DNA of 64,000 nt, taken from Hyphomicrobiales bacterium (GTDB taxonomy: Bacteria; Pseudomonadota; Alphaproteobacteria; Rhizobiales; Rhizobiaceae). The translations under genes and the position numbers were made by a program. Positions 1-9,315 of this stretch are shown here, piece after piece (within the stretch, counting starts at the first letter, position 1; every line of letters begins with the position of its first letter). The notes below the pieces were generated by a model that was not told the DNA's origin, ran no database searches, and was given only the letters and a program-made list of their open reading frames with translations. The DNA is taken from the NCBI GenBank assembly GCA_900473795.1, contig UCMT01000001.1, positions 1-64,000 of the forward strand. The letters run 5' to 3'.

Positions 1-73
1 AGCGCGACGGAACCAGCTCTTGGGGTGCCAGCCTACCGGGGAGTGAGGCATTCTCTAGGCTCAACAGGCTCAT
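1..73 (-). CDS. 5' end of an unidentified gene running off the left edge
   Basis: An ATG on the minus strand (71-73) is preceded by a good ribosome binding site, AAGGAG at 80-85, six bases away, and opens a frame that stays open to base 1. Only 24 residues are visible (MSLLSLENASLPGR...). From memory this N-terminus resembles rhizobial MBL-fold metallo-hydrolases, but the visible stretch is too short to support a function. The gene is co-directional with kduD but 257 bases away, so it is probably a separate transcription unit. Confidence 0.5.
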   Translation of the reverse strand, partial: MSLLSLENASLPGRLAPQELVPSR

Positions 74-330
74 GTTTGTCTCCTTCCAACCGCCGCCTTA
101 CACGCGGCATCAACGACGCTACGTTGAGACGCGTTTGCGCTCAATTGGGGTCGAGGGATAGGGCGAGCCATACCACGGCATAGGTGCTGTCATTCAGGTT
201 GCGGGGCGTCGAAAAACCGGAGCGGATGCCGGCTCAGCGCCGGTTATTCGAATGGCTATCGTCAGGACGGTATATCGTCGCGCGTCAGAAGCGGCTTCGG
301 CAAAATCAGTCATCGCCAGCGATCGCGCCC

Positions 331-1080
331 TCAGCGTGACAGCCAGCCACCATCGACGGGAATTGTCGTTGCGGTGACGTATCCCGAAGCCGGCGAAGCC
401 AGGAAAAGAATGGCGGTTGCAAGATCGTCCGGTGTGCCCCATCGGCCCATCGGGATACGCGCCAGAATATCGCGGGAGCGGTTGGCATCCTGTCTAAGCG
501 CTGTCGTGTTGTCGGTTGCCATGTATCCCGGCGCGATTGCGTTGACCGTGATGCCATGAGTGGCAAGCTCGTTTGCCATGGCTTTTGTCAGGCCAACGAT
601 CCCGTGCTTGGCGGCGGTGTAGGCGACGACGCGGATGCCGCCCTGATAGGAAAGCATCGACGCGATGTTGATGATGCGGCCGCCGCGTGCCGCGCGCACC
701 ATTTCGGCCGCCGCTGCCTGCGACAGTTGAAAGACGGCGCGCAGGTTGACCGCGTTGACGGCGTCCCAGTCTTCGAGCGAATAGTCGGCAAGATCGTTGC
801 GCCGGATAATACCGGCATTGTTGACGAGAATGTCGATCCGGCCGAGGGCCCCTTTCACGGCGGCAATTAGCTCCGAGGCTTCGAAAGGCGTTCCGAGATC
901 CTGCTTCACCGCGAAAAATCGCCGTCCCAGCGCCGTAATCTTTTCGCCCGTTTCCGGCATCGCCCGCGATCCGATTGCTGCGATATCGGCTCCGGCCCGG
1001 GCAAGAGCAATTGCCGCGGCCTGGCCAAGGCCCGTACGGGCGCCGGTGACGAGCGCCACCTGTCCTGTCAGATCAAACAT
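331..1080 (-). CDS. kduD: 2-deoxy-D-gluconate 3-dehydrogenase / DKII reductase, SDR family
   Basis: Reduces 3-deoxy-D-glycero-2,5-hexodiulosonate to 2-keto-3-deoxygluconate in the cytosol, taking unsaturated uronates from pectin into the KDG pool. The 249-residue protein is a classical short-chain dehydrogenase: TGARTGLG cofactor motif at residues 12-19, NNAG at 87-90, Ser in the ASMLS segment (~141-144), catalytic Tyr154 and Lys158 (YTAAKHG), and the usual C-terminal DGGW. It starts three bases after kduI and closes a leftward SBP-kduI-kduD operon. The SDR fold alone does not fix the substrate; the assignment rests on overall sequence and on the pairing with kduI and a GH105 enzyme. Confidence 0.93.
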   Translation of the reverse strand: MFDLTGQVALVTGARTGLGQAAAIALARAGADIAAIGSRAMPETGEKITALGRRFFAVKQDLGTPFEASELIAAVKGALGRIDILVNNAGIIRRNDLADYSLEDWDAVNAVNLRAVFQLSQAAAAEMVRAARGGRIINIASMLSYQGGIRVVAYTAAKHGIVGLTKAMANELATHGITVNAIAPGYMATDNTTALRQDANRSRDILARIPMGRWGTPDDLATAILFLASPASGYVTATTIPVDGGWLSR

Positions 1081-1083
1081 CGA

Positions 1084-1920
1084 TTACCTCAGGTCCTGCG
1101 GCCGCACCATGTCCATGTCCTCGAAAACCTGGTTCTCGCCGGACATCGCCCAGATGAACGTATAGTTGCCGGTTCCGCAGCCGGAATGGATCGACCAGGG
1201 CGGCGAAATGACCGCTTCCTCATTGCGCATGACGATGTGGCGGGTTTCCTGCGGCTTTCCCATCATATGAAAAACCACCGCTTCCGGCGCCATGTCGAAA
1301 TAGACGTAAACCTCCATCCGCCGGTCGTGCAGATGGGGCGGCATGGTGTTCCAGTTGCTGCCGGGCGCAAGCTTGGTGAGGCCCATCAGGAGCTGGCAGG
1401 TGGGCATGACCTTGGGGTGGAGATAGCGGTAGATCGTGCGCTCGTTGTTGGTTTCGCGCGCGCCGAGCGTCACCGGCGAGGCTTCCTCGATCGTCACGTG
1501 CTTGTTGGGATAGTGCGTGTGCGCGGGCGCGCAATTGCCGTAGAACTTGGCGGGATGTGCCGCATCGTCACTCGAAAAGGCGATGTTCCGGGCGCCGGCG
1601 CCGATATAGAGGCCTTCCTGCGGTCCGAGCCTGTAGGTTTCGCCGTCGACGTCGACCTTGCCCGGGCCACCGATATTGATGACCCCCAGTTCGCGGCGCT
1701 GGAGCAGAAAATCGGTGCCGGTCACGCCGGACACGTCGTTCGGCGCCTCCACCGCTCCTGAGACCGGGCAGACACCGAACACGATCACGCGGTCGTAGTG
1801 CGTATAGGTCATGTTCATGGCGTCTGGGGCAAAAAGACCCGAGATGTGGAAATGGGCGCGCAGGCCTTCCGTATCGAGCGTTTTGGCGTGCTCGGGGTGA
1901 ATCGTGTCGCGAATGTCCAT
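1084..1920 (-). CDS. kduI: 5-dehydro-4-deoxy-D-glucuronate isomerase
   Basis: Isomerises 5-keto-4-deoxyuronate, the product formed when unsaturated uronyl residues are released from pectic oligosaccharides, to the ketose that KduD reduces. Cytosolic cupin-fold metalloenzyme of 278 residues, the normal family length. The zinc ligands are visible as His196 and His198 (PPHLHDRR), Glu203 and His245 (WSIHSGCGT). The gene follows the solute-binding protein gene of the same operon, with a long hairpin between them, and precedes kduD by 3 bases. Nothing looks truncated. Confidence 0.96.
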   Translation of the reverse strand: MDIRDTIHPEHAKTLDTEGLRAHFHISGLFAPDAMNMTYTHYDRVIVFGVCPVSGAVEAPNDVSGVTGTDFLLQRRELGVINIGGPGKVDVDGETYRLGPQEGLYIGAGARNIAFSSDDAAHPAKFYGNCAPAHTHYPNKHVTIEEASPVTLGARETNNERTIYRYLHPKVMPTCQLLMGLTKLAPGSNWNTMPPHLHDRRMEVYVYFDMAPEAVVFHMMGKPQETRHIVMRNEEAVISPPWSIHSGCGTGNYTFIWAMSGENQVFEDMDMVRPQDLR

Positions 1921-1949
1921 GGGTCTGTTTCCTTGATGTTGTCATTCAG

Positions 1950-1989
1950 GCAGAGCGCCACGCATCCGCCCGGGTGCGTGGCGCTCTGC
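1950..1989 (-). other. 15-bp perfect hairpin between the SBP gene and kduI
   Basis: Arms 1950-1964 and 1975-1989 are perfectly complementary over 15 bp and can extend inward by a wobble and two more pairs, leaving a four-base loop. It lies 53 bases downstream of the binding-protein stop codon and 29 bases upstream of the kduI start. In the direction of transcription no T-run follows, so intrinsic termination is less likely than mRNA processing or protection that keeps the binding-protein message in excess over kduID (inference; common in ABC importer operons). Confidence 0.8.
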
Positions 1990-2042
1990 TGCTTGAAATC
2001 GGCGCCGAGACCTGACAACGGCGCCGATCGCAGGCGCCGACA

Positions 2043-3326
2043 CTATTTGGCAGCAGCGGCAAATTTGGCGATTTCGACATTCGCCCCTTTGGCATCGGCG
2101 GCCAATTGAGCGTAGGTGTCCTCGAGCGACAGTTCGCCGACGATCAACTGGCTCATGCGCTGAACGATGGAACCATAGACCGCGCTGGCGCCCTGCGTCT
2201 TTTCGATGGTGCGCGCTTCTTCCGGGACATTGCCGACATTGCGGGCGAAAGCTTCCATCGAGGATTTCGCATTGGCGCTGTCGGTCTTGTATTGCGGATT
2301 GTCGATCTGGGCGCCTGTGAGGATCAGGAACTGCTCGGCGATATCGCGCTGGACCTTTTCCGATCCGAGGAACTCGATCAGTTTCGCCGCGGCTTCGGGC
2401 GCCTTGGTGTGCTGGAAGGCGACGATGAACGTCGCACCCGGCATCGGCACGCAACCGGCATCACCGCAGGGCGGGTCGATCGCCGTCCAGTCGAAGGAGT
2501 CGCCGATCTTCGTGACGAACGGGTTGATCATCCAGTTTCCGGCGAGATAGGTCACGACGTTCCCGCTGGCGAACTCGTCGCCCATGTTCTTGTAACGCGT
2601 TCCGCCGGCAGCTCCCCACATTTCCTTGGGAAACGCCCCCGACTGGGTCCATTTGTAGAGATCGGCGATATAGCGCTTGGCGCCGTCATCGGGGAATATG
2701 AGCTGCCCGTCCTTCAGGAAATGGGCGCCATAGGAAAAGGCCGGTCCGGCGAAGCGATGGCCGGAGCGGTCCATCGTGAAGGGAATCTCGACGCCCGTGG
2801 CCTTGGCGACCTTGATGGATGCATCGACAATTTCCGTGAGCGTCGCGCCCTTTGCCGGCAGCGGCACGCCGGCCTGCTCGAACAGGGTCACGTTGACGAA
2901 GGGCTGGTTGAGCGTCTGCGAAGCAACGTAGCCGCCGATCTTGTCAGGCGCACTGCCCGGCGTGCGGATGAGATCCAGCGACTTTCCGTGAAGCTTCGCA
3001 AAACCATCCGGATCCTTCATGTAGGGCCGCAGGTCGGCCGTGTAGCGAAGGAGATCGTTGGCCGTGATCTTGGCCACGTCCGGCCCTTTGCCGACCGACA
3101 ACTGAAGCGGCAGCTGTTCCATCATCTGCGCATAACCGGCGGTGACGAAATCGACGGTGATGTCCTTGTTCTCCGCCTCGAATTGATCGACCAGCTTCTC
3201 CATCATGGCGACATAATTCGGATCGTCGTCGGTAAAGGCGAAGGTGATCGTCTCGGCGAATGCCGGCAGCGCGGCCGCGCTCAGGGCGAGCGCGAGAGCG
3301 GTAATTTTCAGGGTTTTCAAGGTCAT
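2043..3326 (-). CDS. CUT1 ABC importer solute-binding protein, pectic oligosaccharide (TogB-like)
   Basis: Periplasmic substrate-binding lipoprotein-like or soluble receptor of a sugar ABC importer. The chosen ATG (3324-3326) has a GGGAGG site six bases upstream; a longer frame reaches 3398 but would add a charged stretch before the signal. The 427-residue product begins with a clear signal peptide (KTLKITALALALSAAALPAFA) and continues as a family 1 extracellular solute-binding protein. No permease follows on this strand, yet the divergent operon carries two CUT1 permeases and an ATPase without a receptor, so the two operons together make one complete transporter. Substrate, unsaturated galacturonate-containing oligosaccharides, is inferred from kduID and GH105. 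Confidence 0.88.
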   Translation of the reverse strand: MTLKTLKITALALALSAAALPAFAETITFAFTDDDPNYVAMMEKLVDQFEAENKDITVDFVTAGYAQMMEQLPLQLSVGKGPDVAKITANDLLRYTADLRPYMKDPDGFAKLHGKSLDLIRTPGSAPDKIGGYVASQTLNQPFVNVTLFEQAGVPLPAKGATLTEIVDASIKVAKATGVEIPFTMDRSGHRFAGPAFSYGAHFLKDGQLIFPDDGAKRYIADLYKWTQSGAFPKEMWGAAGGTRYKNMGDEFASGNVVTYLAGNWMINPFVTKIGDSFDWTAIDPPCGDAGCVPMPGATFIVAFQHTKAPEAAAKLIEFLGSEKVQRDIAEQFLILTGAQIDNPQYKTDSANAKSSMEAFARNVGNVPEEARTIEKTQGASAVYGSIVQRMSQLIVGELSLEDTYAQLAADAKGANVEIAKFAAAAK

Positions 3327-3360
3327 GCGTTCCTCCCGTTGTGGATACTTTCCAACCGCA

Positions 3361-3376
3361 ATGAAATAATTTTCAT
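3361..3376. promoter_or_regulatory. operator-like palindrome, copy 1 (ATGAAA-N4-TTTCAT)
   Basis: A 16-bp site with perfect six-base arms ATGAAA and TTTCAT around TAAT, 35 bases upstream of the binding-protein start codon. An identical-arm copy lies at 3479-3494. The inner TGAAA-N4-TTTCA geometry is that of LacI-family operators, so the LacI regulator at the end of the divergent operon is the first candidate. KdgR-type (IclR) boxes share the TGAAA/TTTCA arms but have a longer spacer. Confidence 0.65.
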
Positions 3377-3478
3377 AAGCATGATCATTGATTTTCATTG
3401 CCTAGATCCGATTTAAGGGCTATTTCTGCATATAAGTCAACAAAAATGAAATGCGCAGTGAGGAGATCGCGAGGAGTA

Positions 3479-3494
3479 ATGAAAAATATTTCAT
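3479..3494. promoter_or_regulatory. operator-like palindrome, copy 2, overlapping a start codon
   Basis: Second 16-bp copy with the same arms, ATGAAA and TTTCAT, around AATA. It overlaps the most likely start codon of the rightward 862-residue gene, so a bound repressor would block transcription or translation start there. Centre-to-centre distance to copy 1 is 118 bp, close to an integral number of helical turns, compatible with looping. Single half-sites also occur at 3393-3398 and 3446-3451. Confidence 0.6.
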
Positions 3495-6067
3495 TATCGT
3501 TGAAAGGGACGGAGCAAGCCGGACGCAGGCCTGCTGTAACGCTCTGGCCCCTCTTGCCGGGGCAGGCGATAAACCGCTGGCATGTCAGCGAGGCCGAGGT
3601 TGAATATTTTCCCGGAACGGCCCGCCCGATGCCGGATGCGATCGACTACCGCTTCATCAATGGATGGGTTGCAACCGGCGACCTGCCGTGTCGCGAGGCG
3701 TTGCGGGCGCGGCTGCTGACGCGCGACATCAGGCGGCCGGCGATCGTTGATTTTTCGAACCTCTATCTCGGTGGTGAAGATCCCCGCGTCGACTTTTCCA
3801 CGTTCTGCTTTCGTCCGCTTCTCATCCGCCGCTGGATGCGCTGCATCATCACGGCGGATAGGGCGCAGACGGTGCGCCTTGCTGCTGAAACCTGCGGTGG
3901 GATGCATGTCTGGCTTGATGAAACGAAGGTTCTGGCGCACGAACCCTATGACCGCAACATCGGCCATTCCGCCGCATTTTTCGCCGATCTGCCGAAGGGC
4001 GAATGCGTTCTGACCGTATTCCTGGAAGATTTGCACGAGCGCGACACCAGCTGCTTCTTCAAGCTGACGCTGGTTGAAGGAAACGGTGTTGCCGCGGGTA
4101 TTCAGGCTGAGATCGACAGTCATTCGATGCGCGAGGTGGAGGCGACGCTGAACGGCCTGCGCACCGACCGCTTGTTCTATGACAAGGGCACGGTGCGGGT
4201 GATTGCCGACTATCTGCCCGATCGCTCGGTGGAGATCGAACTCGGACCCGACTGGCACCCGTCCGAAACGGTGACGATGAATGTGCTGCCGGACGGAGTA
4301 GGCAAGTCGGCGCAACCGATCCGGTTTACGATTTCCAAGGATAGTCCGACGGCGGAGCTGTTCGATATTGCCGGCCTCAGGGCCGGATGCATCTCCCTGA
4401 CATTTGTCGTTCAGGTCGGCGGCGTGCGGATCGAGCGCGGGCTCGGCACCTCCATCCTGCCGCCGCCGCTCTCGCTCAGCCAGAACCATATTGCCGACCG
4501 TAAGCGGGCGGCCCTTGATGTCATGTCCGCCGGTGGCAAGAACGAGCCATCGCGCGCCCTCGTGCTCATGGCGCTCGGCAAAGAACCCGAACAGGCCTTG
4601 CGGCTGATCGAGCGCGCGTTGCCGTCAGTCATCGAGCGCCATGATTGCGCCGATTTCTGGCTGCTGCCGCTTTTGTGGATTTACCGCAAGCACGCGGGGA
4701 CGCAACTGCCGGACGATCTTTGGGGGAGGATGCGCGGTGTCATCCTCAATTTCCGCTATTGGCTGGATGAACCCGGCAATGACGTAATGTGGTATTGGAG
4801 CGAGAACCATGTCCTCTGCTTCCACATCGCCCAATATCTGGCTGGCGACCTGTTCCCGGACGAGATCTTTCCGAACAGCGGCAAAGCCGGCTTGGAGCAT
4901 CGGGCCCAGGCTGAGAAGCGTCTGCACCGCTGGTTCGATGCGGTCGATGAGCATGGCCTGGCGGAATGGAACTCTGCCGCCTATTACCCGATCGACTTCC
5001 TCGGCCTGTTCACGCTGTTCGAAAACACCGATGATGCGCGTCTGAAGGACCGAACGCGTGCTCTTCTGGACCAGATCTTCGTCATGACCGCGCTGCATAC
5101 ACTGGAAAGCGTGCCATCGGGATCGCAGGGCCGGATCTACGAGAAGGAACTGTTTGCCGGGTCGGCAACCGAGCTCGCCTCCGTCGCGGCGATCGCGTTC
5201 GGTGGCGATTGGTATGCCGGTCATGATCGCGCGGCCGCTCTTCTCGCCCTGTCGAGCTATGAGCCGCCGCCGCTCGCCACCAGCTTTGCGTCTCCGCCCA
5301 AGGGCAAGCGGCTGGCTGCCCGCTATACCCAAGGGCTGAACATGAATGCCAAGCTCTCGCTCTGGAAATGCGCGGACGCCCAACTGTCCAGCGTTGCGGA
5401 GTACAAGACCGGCGAGCTCGGCCACCAGCAGCACATGGCCGATATCCAGCTTTCCGGCCACATGCTGGCGCGTTTCTGGGTCAATCACCCCGGCGACCTC
5501 AAGGTCTGGGGCGGCAGCCGCCCGTCCTACTGGGCCGGCAACGGCATCAATCCGCGCGTCGCCCAGTACGACAACGTGGCGTTGATGCTGTTCGACCTGA
5601 CGCGCCATCCCCACCCCATTCGCTTTACCCATGTGTTCGTGCCGGTGGAGCTTTGCGACGAGGTCGTCGTCGAGGCGAACTGGATTTTTGCGCGCGTCGC
5701 GGACGGCTATGTCGGCATCTACGGGTCCTCTGCGCTTGTGGCTCTCCAGCAAGGCCTGTTTGCCGGCATGGAATGGCGCATGCATGCGGAGAAGGCGGCC
5801 TGGCTGATGGTGGCCGGCAGCGCGGAAGTGCATGGCGACTTCTCGGCATTCCGGGACAGCTGCCTTGCCCTTGCCCCGCGTTTCGACGCGGATGCGGTGA
5901 GCCTGACGCTCGATCATCCCGACGGCACGCTGATGCTCCCGTTCGAGGGAGAATTGCGGCGTGCCGAAATACCCATGCCTTTCGAACCGCTGTCCATCGT
6001 GCCGCAAATCGGCGTCGATGGCGGTGCGCTTCATCCCTGGACTGTCATGAAGGAGCTTTCCGTATGA
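3479..6067 (+). CDS. uncharacterised 862-residue cytosolic protein of a pectin-utilisation locus
   Basis: Function unknown. The ATG at 3479 follows GAGGAG (3471-3476); starts at 3398 and 3446 are possible but lie in the divergent promoter region. There is no signal peptide, so it should act on imported material. By eye, roughly the first 300 residues are beta-rich and look like a carbohydrate-binding or jelly-roll module; residues ~330-620 are helix-rich with conserved-looking aromatic and acidic clusters (FWLLPLLW, WYWSENHVLCFH, EWNSAAYYPID), as in alpha/alpha-toroid polysaccharide lyases and hydrolases; the rest is beta-rich again. It overlaps the GH105 gene by four bases (ATGA), so the two are translationally coupled. 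A lyase or glycosidase acting before GH105 is a reasonable guess, not a demonstrated role. Confidence 0.85.
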   Translation: MKNISLSLKGTEQAGRRPAVTLWPLLPGQAINRWHVSEAEVEYFPGTARPMPDAIDYRFINGWVATGDLPCREALRARLLTRDIRRPAIVDFSNLYLGGEDPRVDFSTFCFRPLLIRRWMRCIITADRAQTVRLAAETCGGMHVWLDETKVLAHEPYDRNIGHSAAFFADLPKGECVLTVFLEDLHERDTSCFFKLTLVEGNGVAAGIQAEIDSHSMREVEATLNGLRTDRLFYDKGTVRVIADYLPDRSVEIELGPDWHPSETVTMNVLPDGVGKSAQPIRFTISKDSPTAELFDIAGLRAGCISLTFVVQVGGVRIERGLGTSILPPPLSLSQNHIADRKRAALDVMSAGGKNEPSRALVLMALGKEPEQALRLIERALPSVIERHDCADFWLLPLLWIYRKHAGTQLPDDLWGRMRGVILNFRYWLDEPGNDVMWYWSENHVLCFHIAQYLAGDLFPDEIFPNSGKAGLEHRAQAEKRLHRWFDAVDEHGLAEWNSAAYYPIDFLGLFTLFENTDDARLKDRTRALLDQIFVMTALHTLESVPSGSQGRIYEKELFAGSATELASVAAIAFGGDWYAGHDRAAALLALSSYEPPPLATSFASPPKGKRLAARYTQGLNMNAKLSLWKCADAQLSSVAEYKTGELGHQQHMADIQLSGHMLARFWVNHPGDLKVWGGSRPSYWAGNGINPRVAQYDNVALMLFDLTRHPHPIRFTHVFVPVELCDEVVVEANWIFARVADGYVGIYGSSALVALQQGLFAGMEWRMHAEKAAWLMVAGSAEVHGDFSAFRDSCLALAPRFDADAVSLTLDHPDGTLMLPFEGELRRAEIPMPFEPLSIVPQIGVDGGALHPWTVMKELSV

Positions 6068-7128
6068 TCCCGGCCGCGGACATCACATCAGCCATTTCGC
6101 AGATTTCCCGCGGCTTTCGCCGCTTGAAGGGCATCGGCGATGCTGCCAATGCCGATACAGGCGAAATCGTCTTCGACGAGTGGGACTGGGAGGTCGGTGT
6201 CGGGCTCTACGGCTATTTTCGCGACGCAGAGGAGCGTGACGATCAGGCCGCCTTCGGCAGGCTGATCCGCTGGTACGAAAACCAGCTCGCCCGCGGCCTG
6301 CCGCGCCGCCAGGTGAACTCCACGTCCCCCATGCTGGTGTTTTCGCTGCTGGCGGAAAAGTTCCAGCGGGAAGACTGGAAGCTGATCGTCAGAGACTGGG
6401 CGCAGTGGATCTTTGACGAGATGCCCCGCACAGAGGAGGGCGGCTACCAGCACCTCGTCAAGGAGCGCGACAACGAGGGCCAGCTCTGGGACGATACTTT
6501 GTTCATGGCGGTGCTGTTCATGACGACGGCGGGCCGGCTCTGTGAGCGGCCCGACTGGATCGAGGATGCGCACTACCAGTTCCTCTGCCATATCCGGTTT
6601 CTGGGTGATCCGCCGAGCGGCCTCTTTTTCCACGGGTGGACCTTTCTCGGCCGGCACAACTATGCGCGCGCATTGTGGGCCAGGGGCAATGCATGGATCA
6701 CCATCGCTATCCCCGAACTCTTCCGCCTCGCCCCGCCGGAAGGCGCCATCGCCCGTTATTTGAAGGAAGTCTACCGGACGCAGGTGGCGACGCTTCAGGC
6801 TCTCCAGAACGACCAGGGCATGTTCCACACGCTGCTCGACGATACCACCAGTCCGGTCGAAGCTTCCGCCACGGCAGGTATCGGTTACGGTATTCTTGCA
6901 GGTATTCGGGAGGGTCTGATCGATGAGAGCTTCAGGGTGACCGCAGAGCGATCGCTCGGCGCCATCCTGTCGCGGATCGACGAGACCGGCCTTTTGATGG
7001 ATGTTTCCGACGGGACGCCAATGGGCGAGGACCTCGATTTTTATCGTCGGATCAAAAATCTGCCGACACCTTACGGCCAGGCGCTGGGCGGGCTGTTCCT
7101 GATGGAATCGAGACGGCACGCACGCTGA
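6064..7128 (+). CDS. GH105 unsaturated rhamnogalacturonyl/uronyl hydrolase
   Basis: Cleaves the terminal delta-4,5-unsaturated uronic acid from oligosaccharides made by pectate or rhamnogalacturonan lyases, supplying the substrate of KduI. The 354-residue protein has the six-hairpin toroid pattern of YteR/YesR enzymes; the WDDTLFM segment at residues 142-148 contains the family's catalytic Asp, with further aromatic/His motifs (FFHGWTF, WARGNAW) around residues 195-215. No signal peptide, so it is cytosolic and works on imported oligosaccharides. It starts inside the stop codon of the upstream gene (ATGA overlap) and is followed after 63 bases by the transporter ATPase gene. Confidence 0.92.
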   Translation: MIPAADITSAISQISRGFRRLKGIGDAANADTGEIVFDEWDWEVGVGLYGYFRDAEERDDQAAFGRLIRWYENQLARGLPRRQVNSTSPMLVFSLLAEKFQREDWKLIVRDWAQWIFDEMPRTEEGGYQHLVKERDNEGQLWDDTLFMAVLFMTTAGRLCERPDWIEDAHYQFLCHIRFLGDPPSGLFFHGWTFLGRHNYARALWARGNAWITIAIPELFRLAPPEGAIARYLKEVYRTQVATLQALQNDQGMFHTLLDDTTSPVEASATAGIGYGILAGIREGLIDESFRVTAERSLGAILSRIDETGLLMDVSDGTPMGEDLDFYRRIKNLPTPYGQALGGLFLMESRRHAR

Positions 7129-7191
7129 CGGAAAGGACGCGCCCTTGCCCGCAAGTGGCGCATCCAGCAGGGAAATTGGGAGGAAGAGCAA

Positions 7192-8294
<1,103 letters not shown>

Positions 8295-8298
<4 letters not shown>

Positions 8299-9314
8299 GC
8301 GCGCCCGCAAGTGTAGCGCCTCGCGGCGTTGCCCGCGGCGAACGTGTTGGCGATGGGCTTGACGCGGTGATGCGCGTCGTGGAGGCGCCGATGGCTGCGC
8401 TGCAGCGTCTCATCGGCGTCGCGCGCATGCCGTATATCTTCATCCTGCCGAACATGGTGCTCTTTACGATCTTCGTCTTCGTGCCGGTCGGCCTTGCCAT
8501 CGCCTATGCCTTTACCGGCGGTACCAATCTCTTGATTTGGGACCGGCCTTACGTCGGCCTTGAGAATTTCAAGGCGCTGCTCGATTGCGGCAACTATCTG
8601 GAGCCGTCCACCTGCCGCTACAATCTGTTCTGGACCGCCGTTCACAATACCTGGTGGTATACCCTGCTCAATACGCTCGGCACGTTGTTCTTTGCCCTGA
8701 TGACGGCGCTCGTGCTCAATCGGCTGACATGGGGTCGTGGTTTTTTCCGGGCCGTCTTCTTCTATCCGGTGCTTCTGTCTCCCGTGGTCGTCGGTTTGGT
8801 CTGGCAATGGTTCCTGGCGCGAGAGGGCCTGCTTAACGGCTTTCTGACCGAGTGGTTCGACACGCGGATCATCTTCCTGCTGGAAGTCGGCTGGTCGCGT
8901 GCGTGGGTCGTCTATGTCTCCATCTGGTTCCATATGGGCTTCTACATGCTGATCATCCTTGCCGGTTTGCAGGCGATTCCGCGCGATATCTATGAAGCTG
9001 CCCAGATCGATGGAACGTCGCAGTGGCGGCAATTCTGGTGCCTGACCTTGCCGCTTTTGATGCCCAACCTGCTCGTCGTCACGGTGTTGCTTCTCATCCG
9101 CTCCGTACAGGTTTTCGATGAAGCCTGGGTGCTGACCAACGGCGGCGGACCCGGCACGGCGAACACGTTCATCGTCCAGTTCATCTATCAGACGGCCTTT
9201 TCGCCGGACCTGCGCCTCTATGGCCTGGCCTCGGCTGCTTCCGTCCTGATGGGCATCGGGCTGCTCATCCTCACTCTGTCGCAGCTCTGGCTCGCCAAGA
9301 AAGCGGAGGTCTGA
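8295..9314 (+). CDS. CUT1 ABC permease, MalF/TogM-like
   Basis: Inner-membrane permease of 339 residues, six or more hydrophobic segments beginning near residue 50, and the EAA coupling motif EAAQIDGTSQWRQF around residue 235 that contacts the ATPase. A loop with two Cys (CGN...STCRY, ~95-105) lies on the periplasmic side. It overlaps the ATPase gene by four bases and is separated from the next permease by one base, so ATPase and both permeases are co-translated. Lacks its own receptor gene here; the receptor is at 2043-3326 on the other strand. Confidence 0.94.
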
Positions 9315-9315
9315 C

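Noticed and set aside
200..245. Terminator after kduD
   Set aside because: CCGGC/GCCGG pairing and a nearby TTTTT on the minus strand are not properly adjacent, so I did not call it.
4625..6034. 470-codon minus-strand frame inside the 862-residue gene
   Set aside because: Composition is Arg/His/Gly-rich as expected from reading the complement; no motif.
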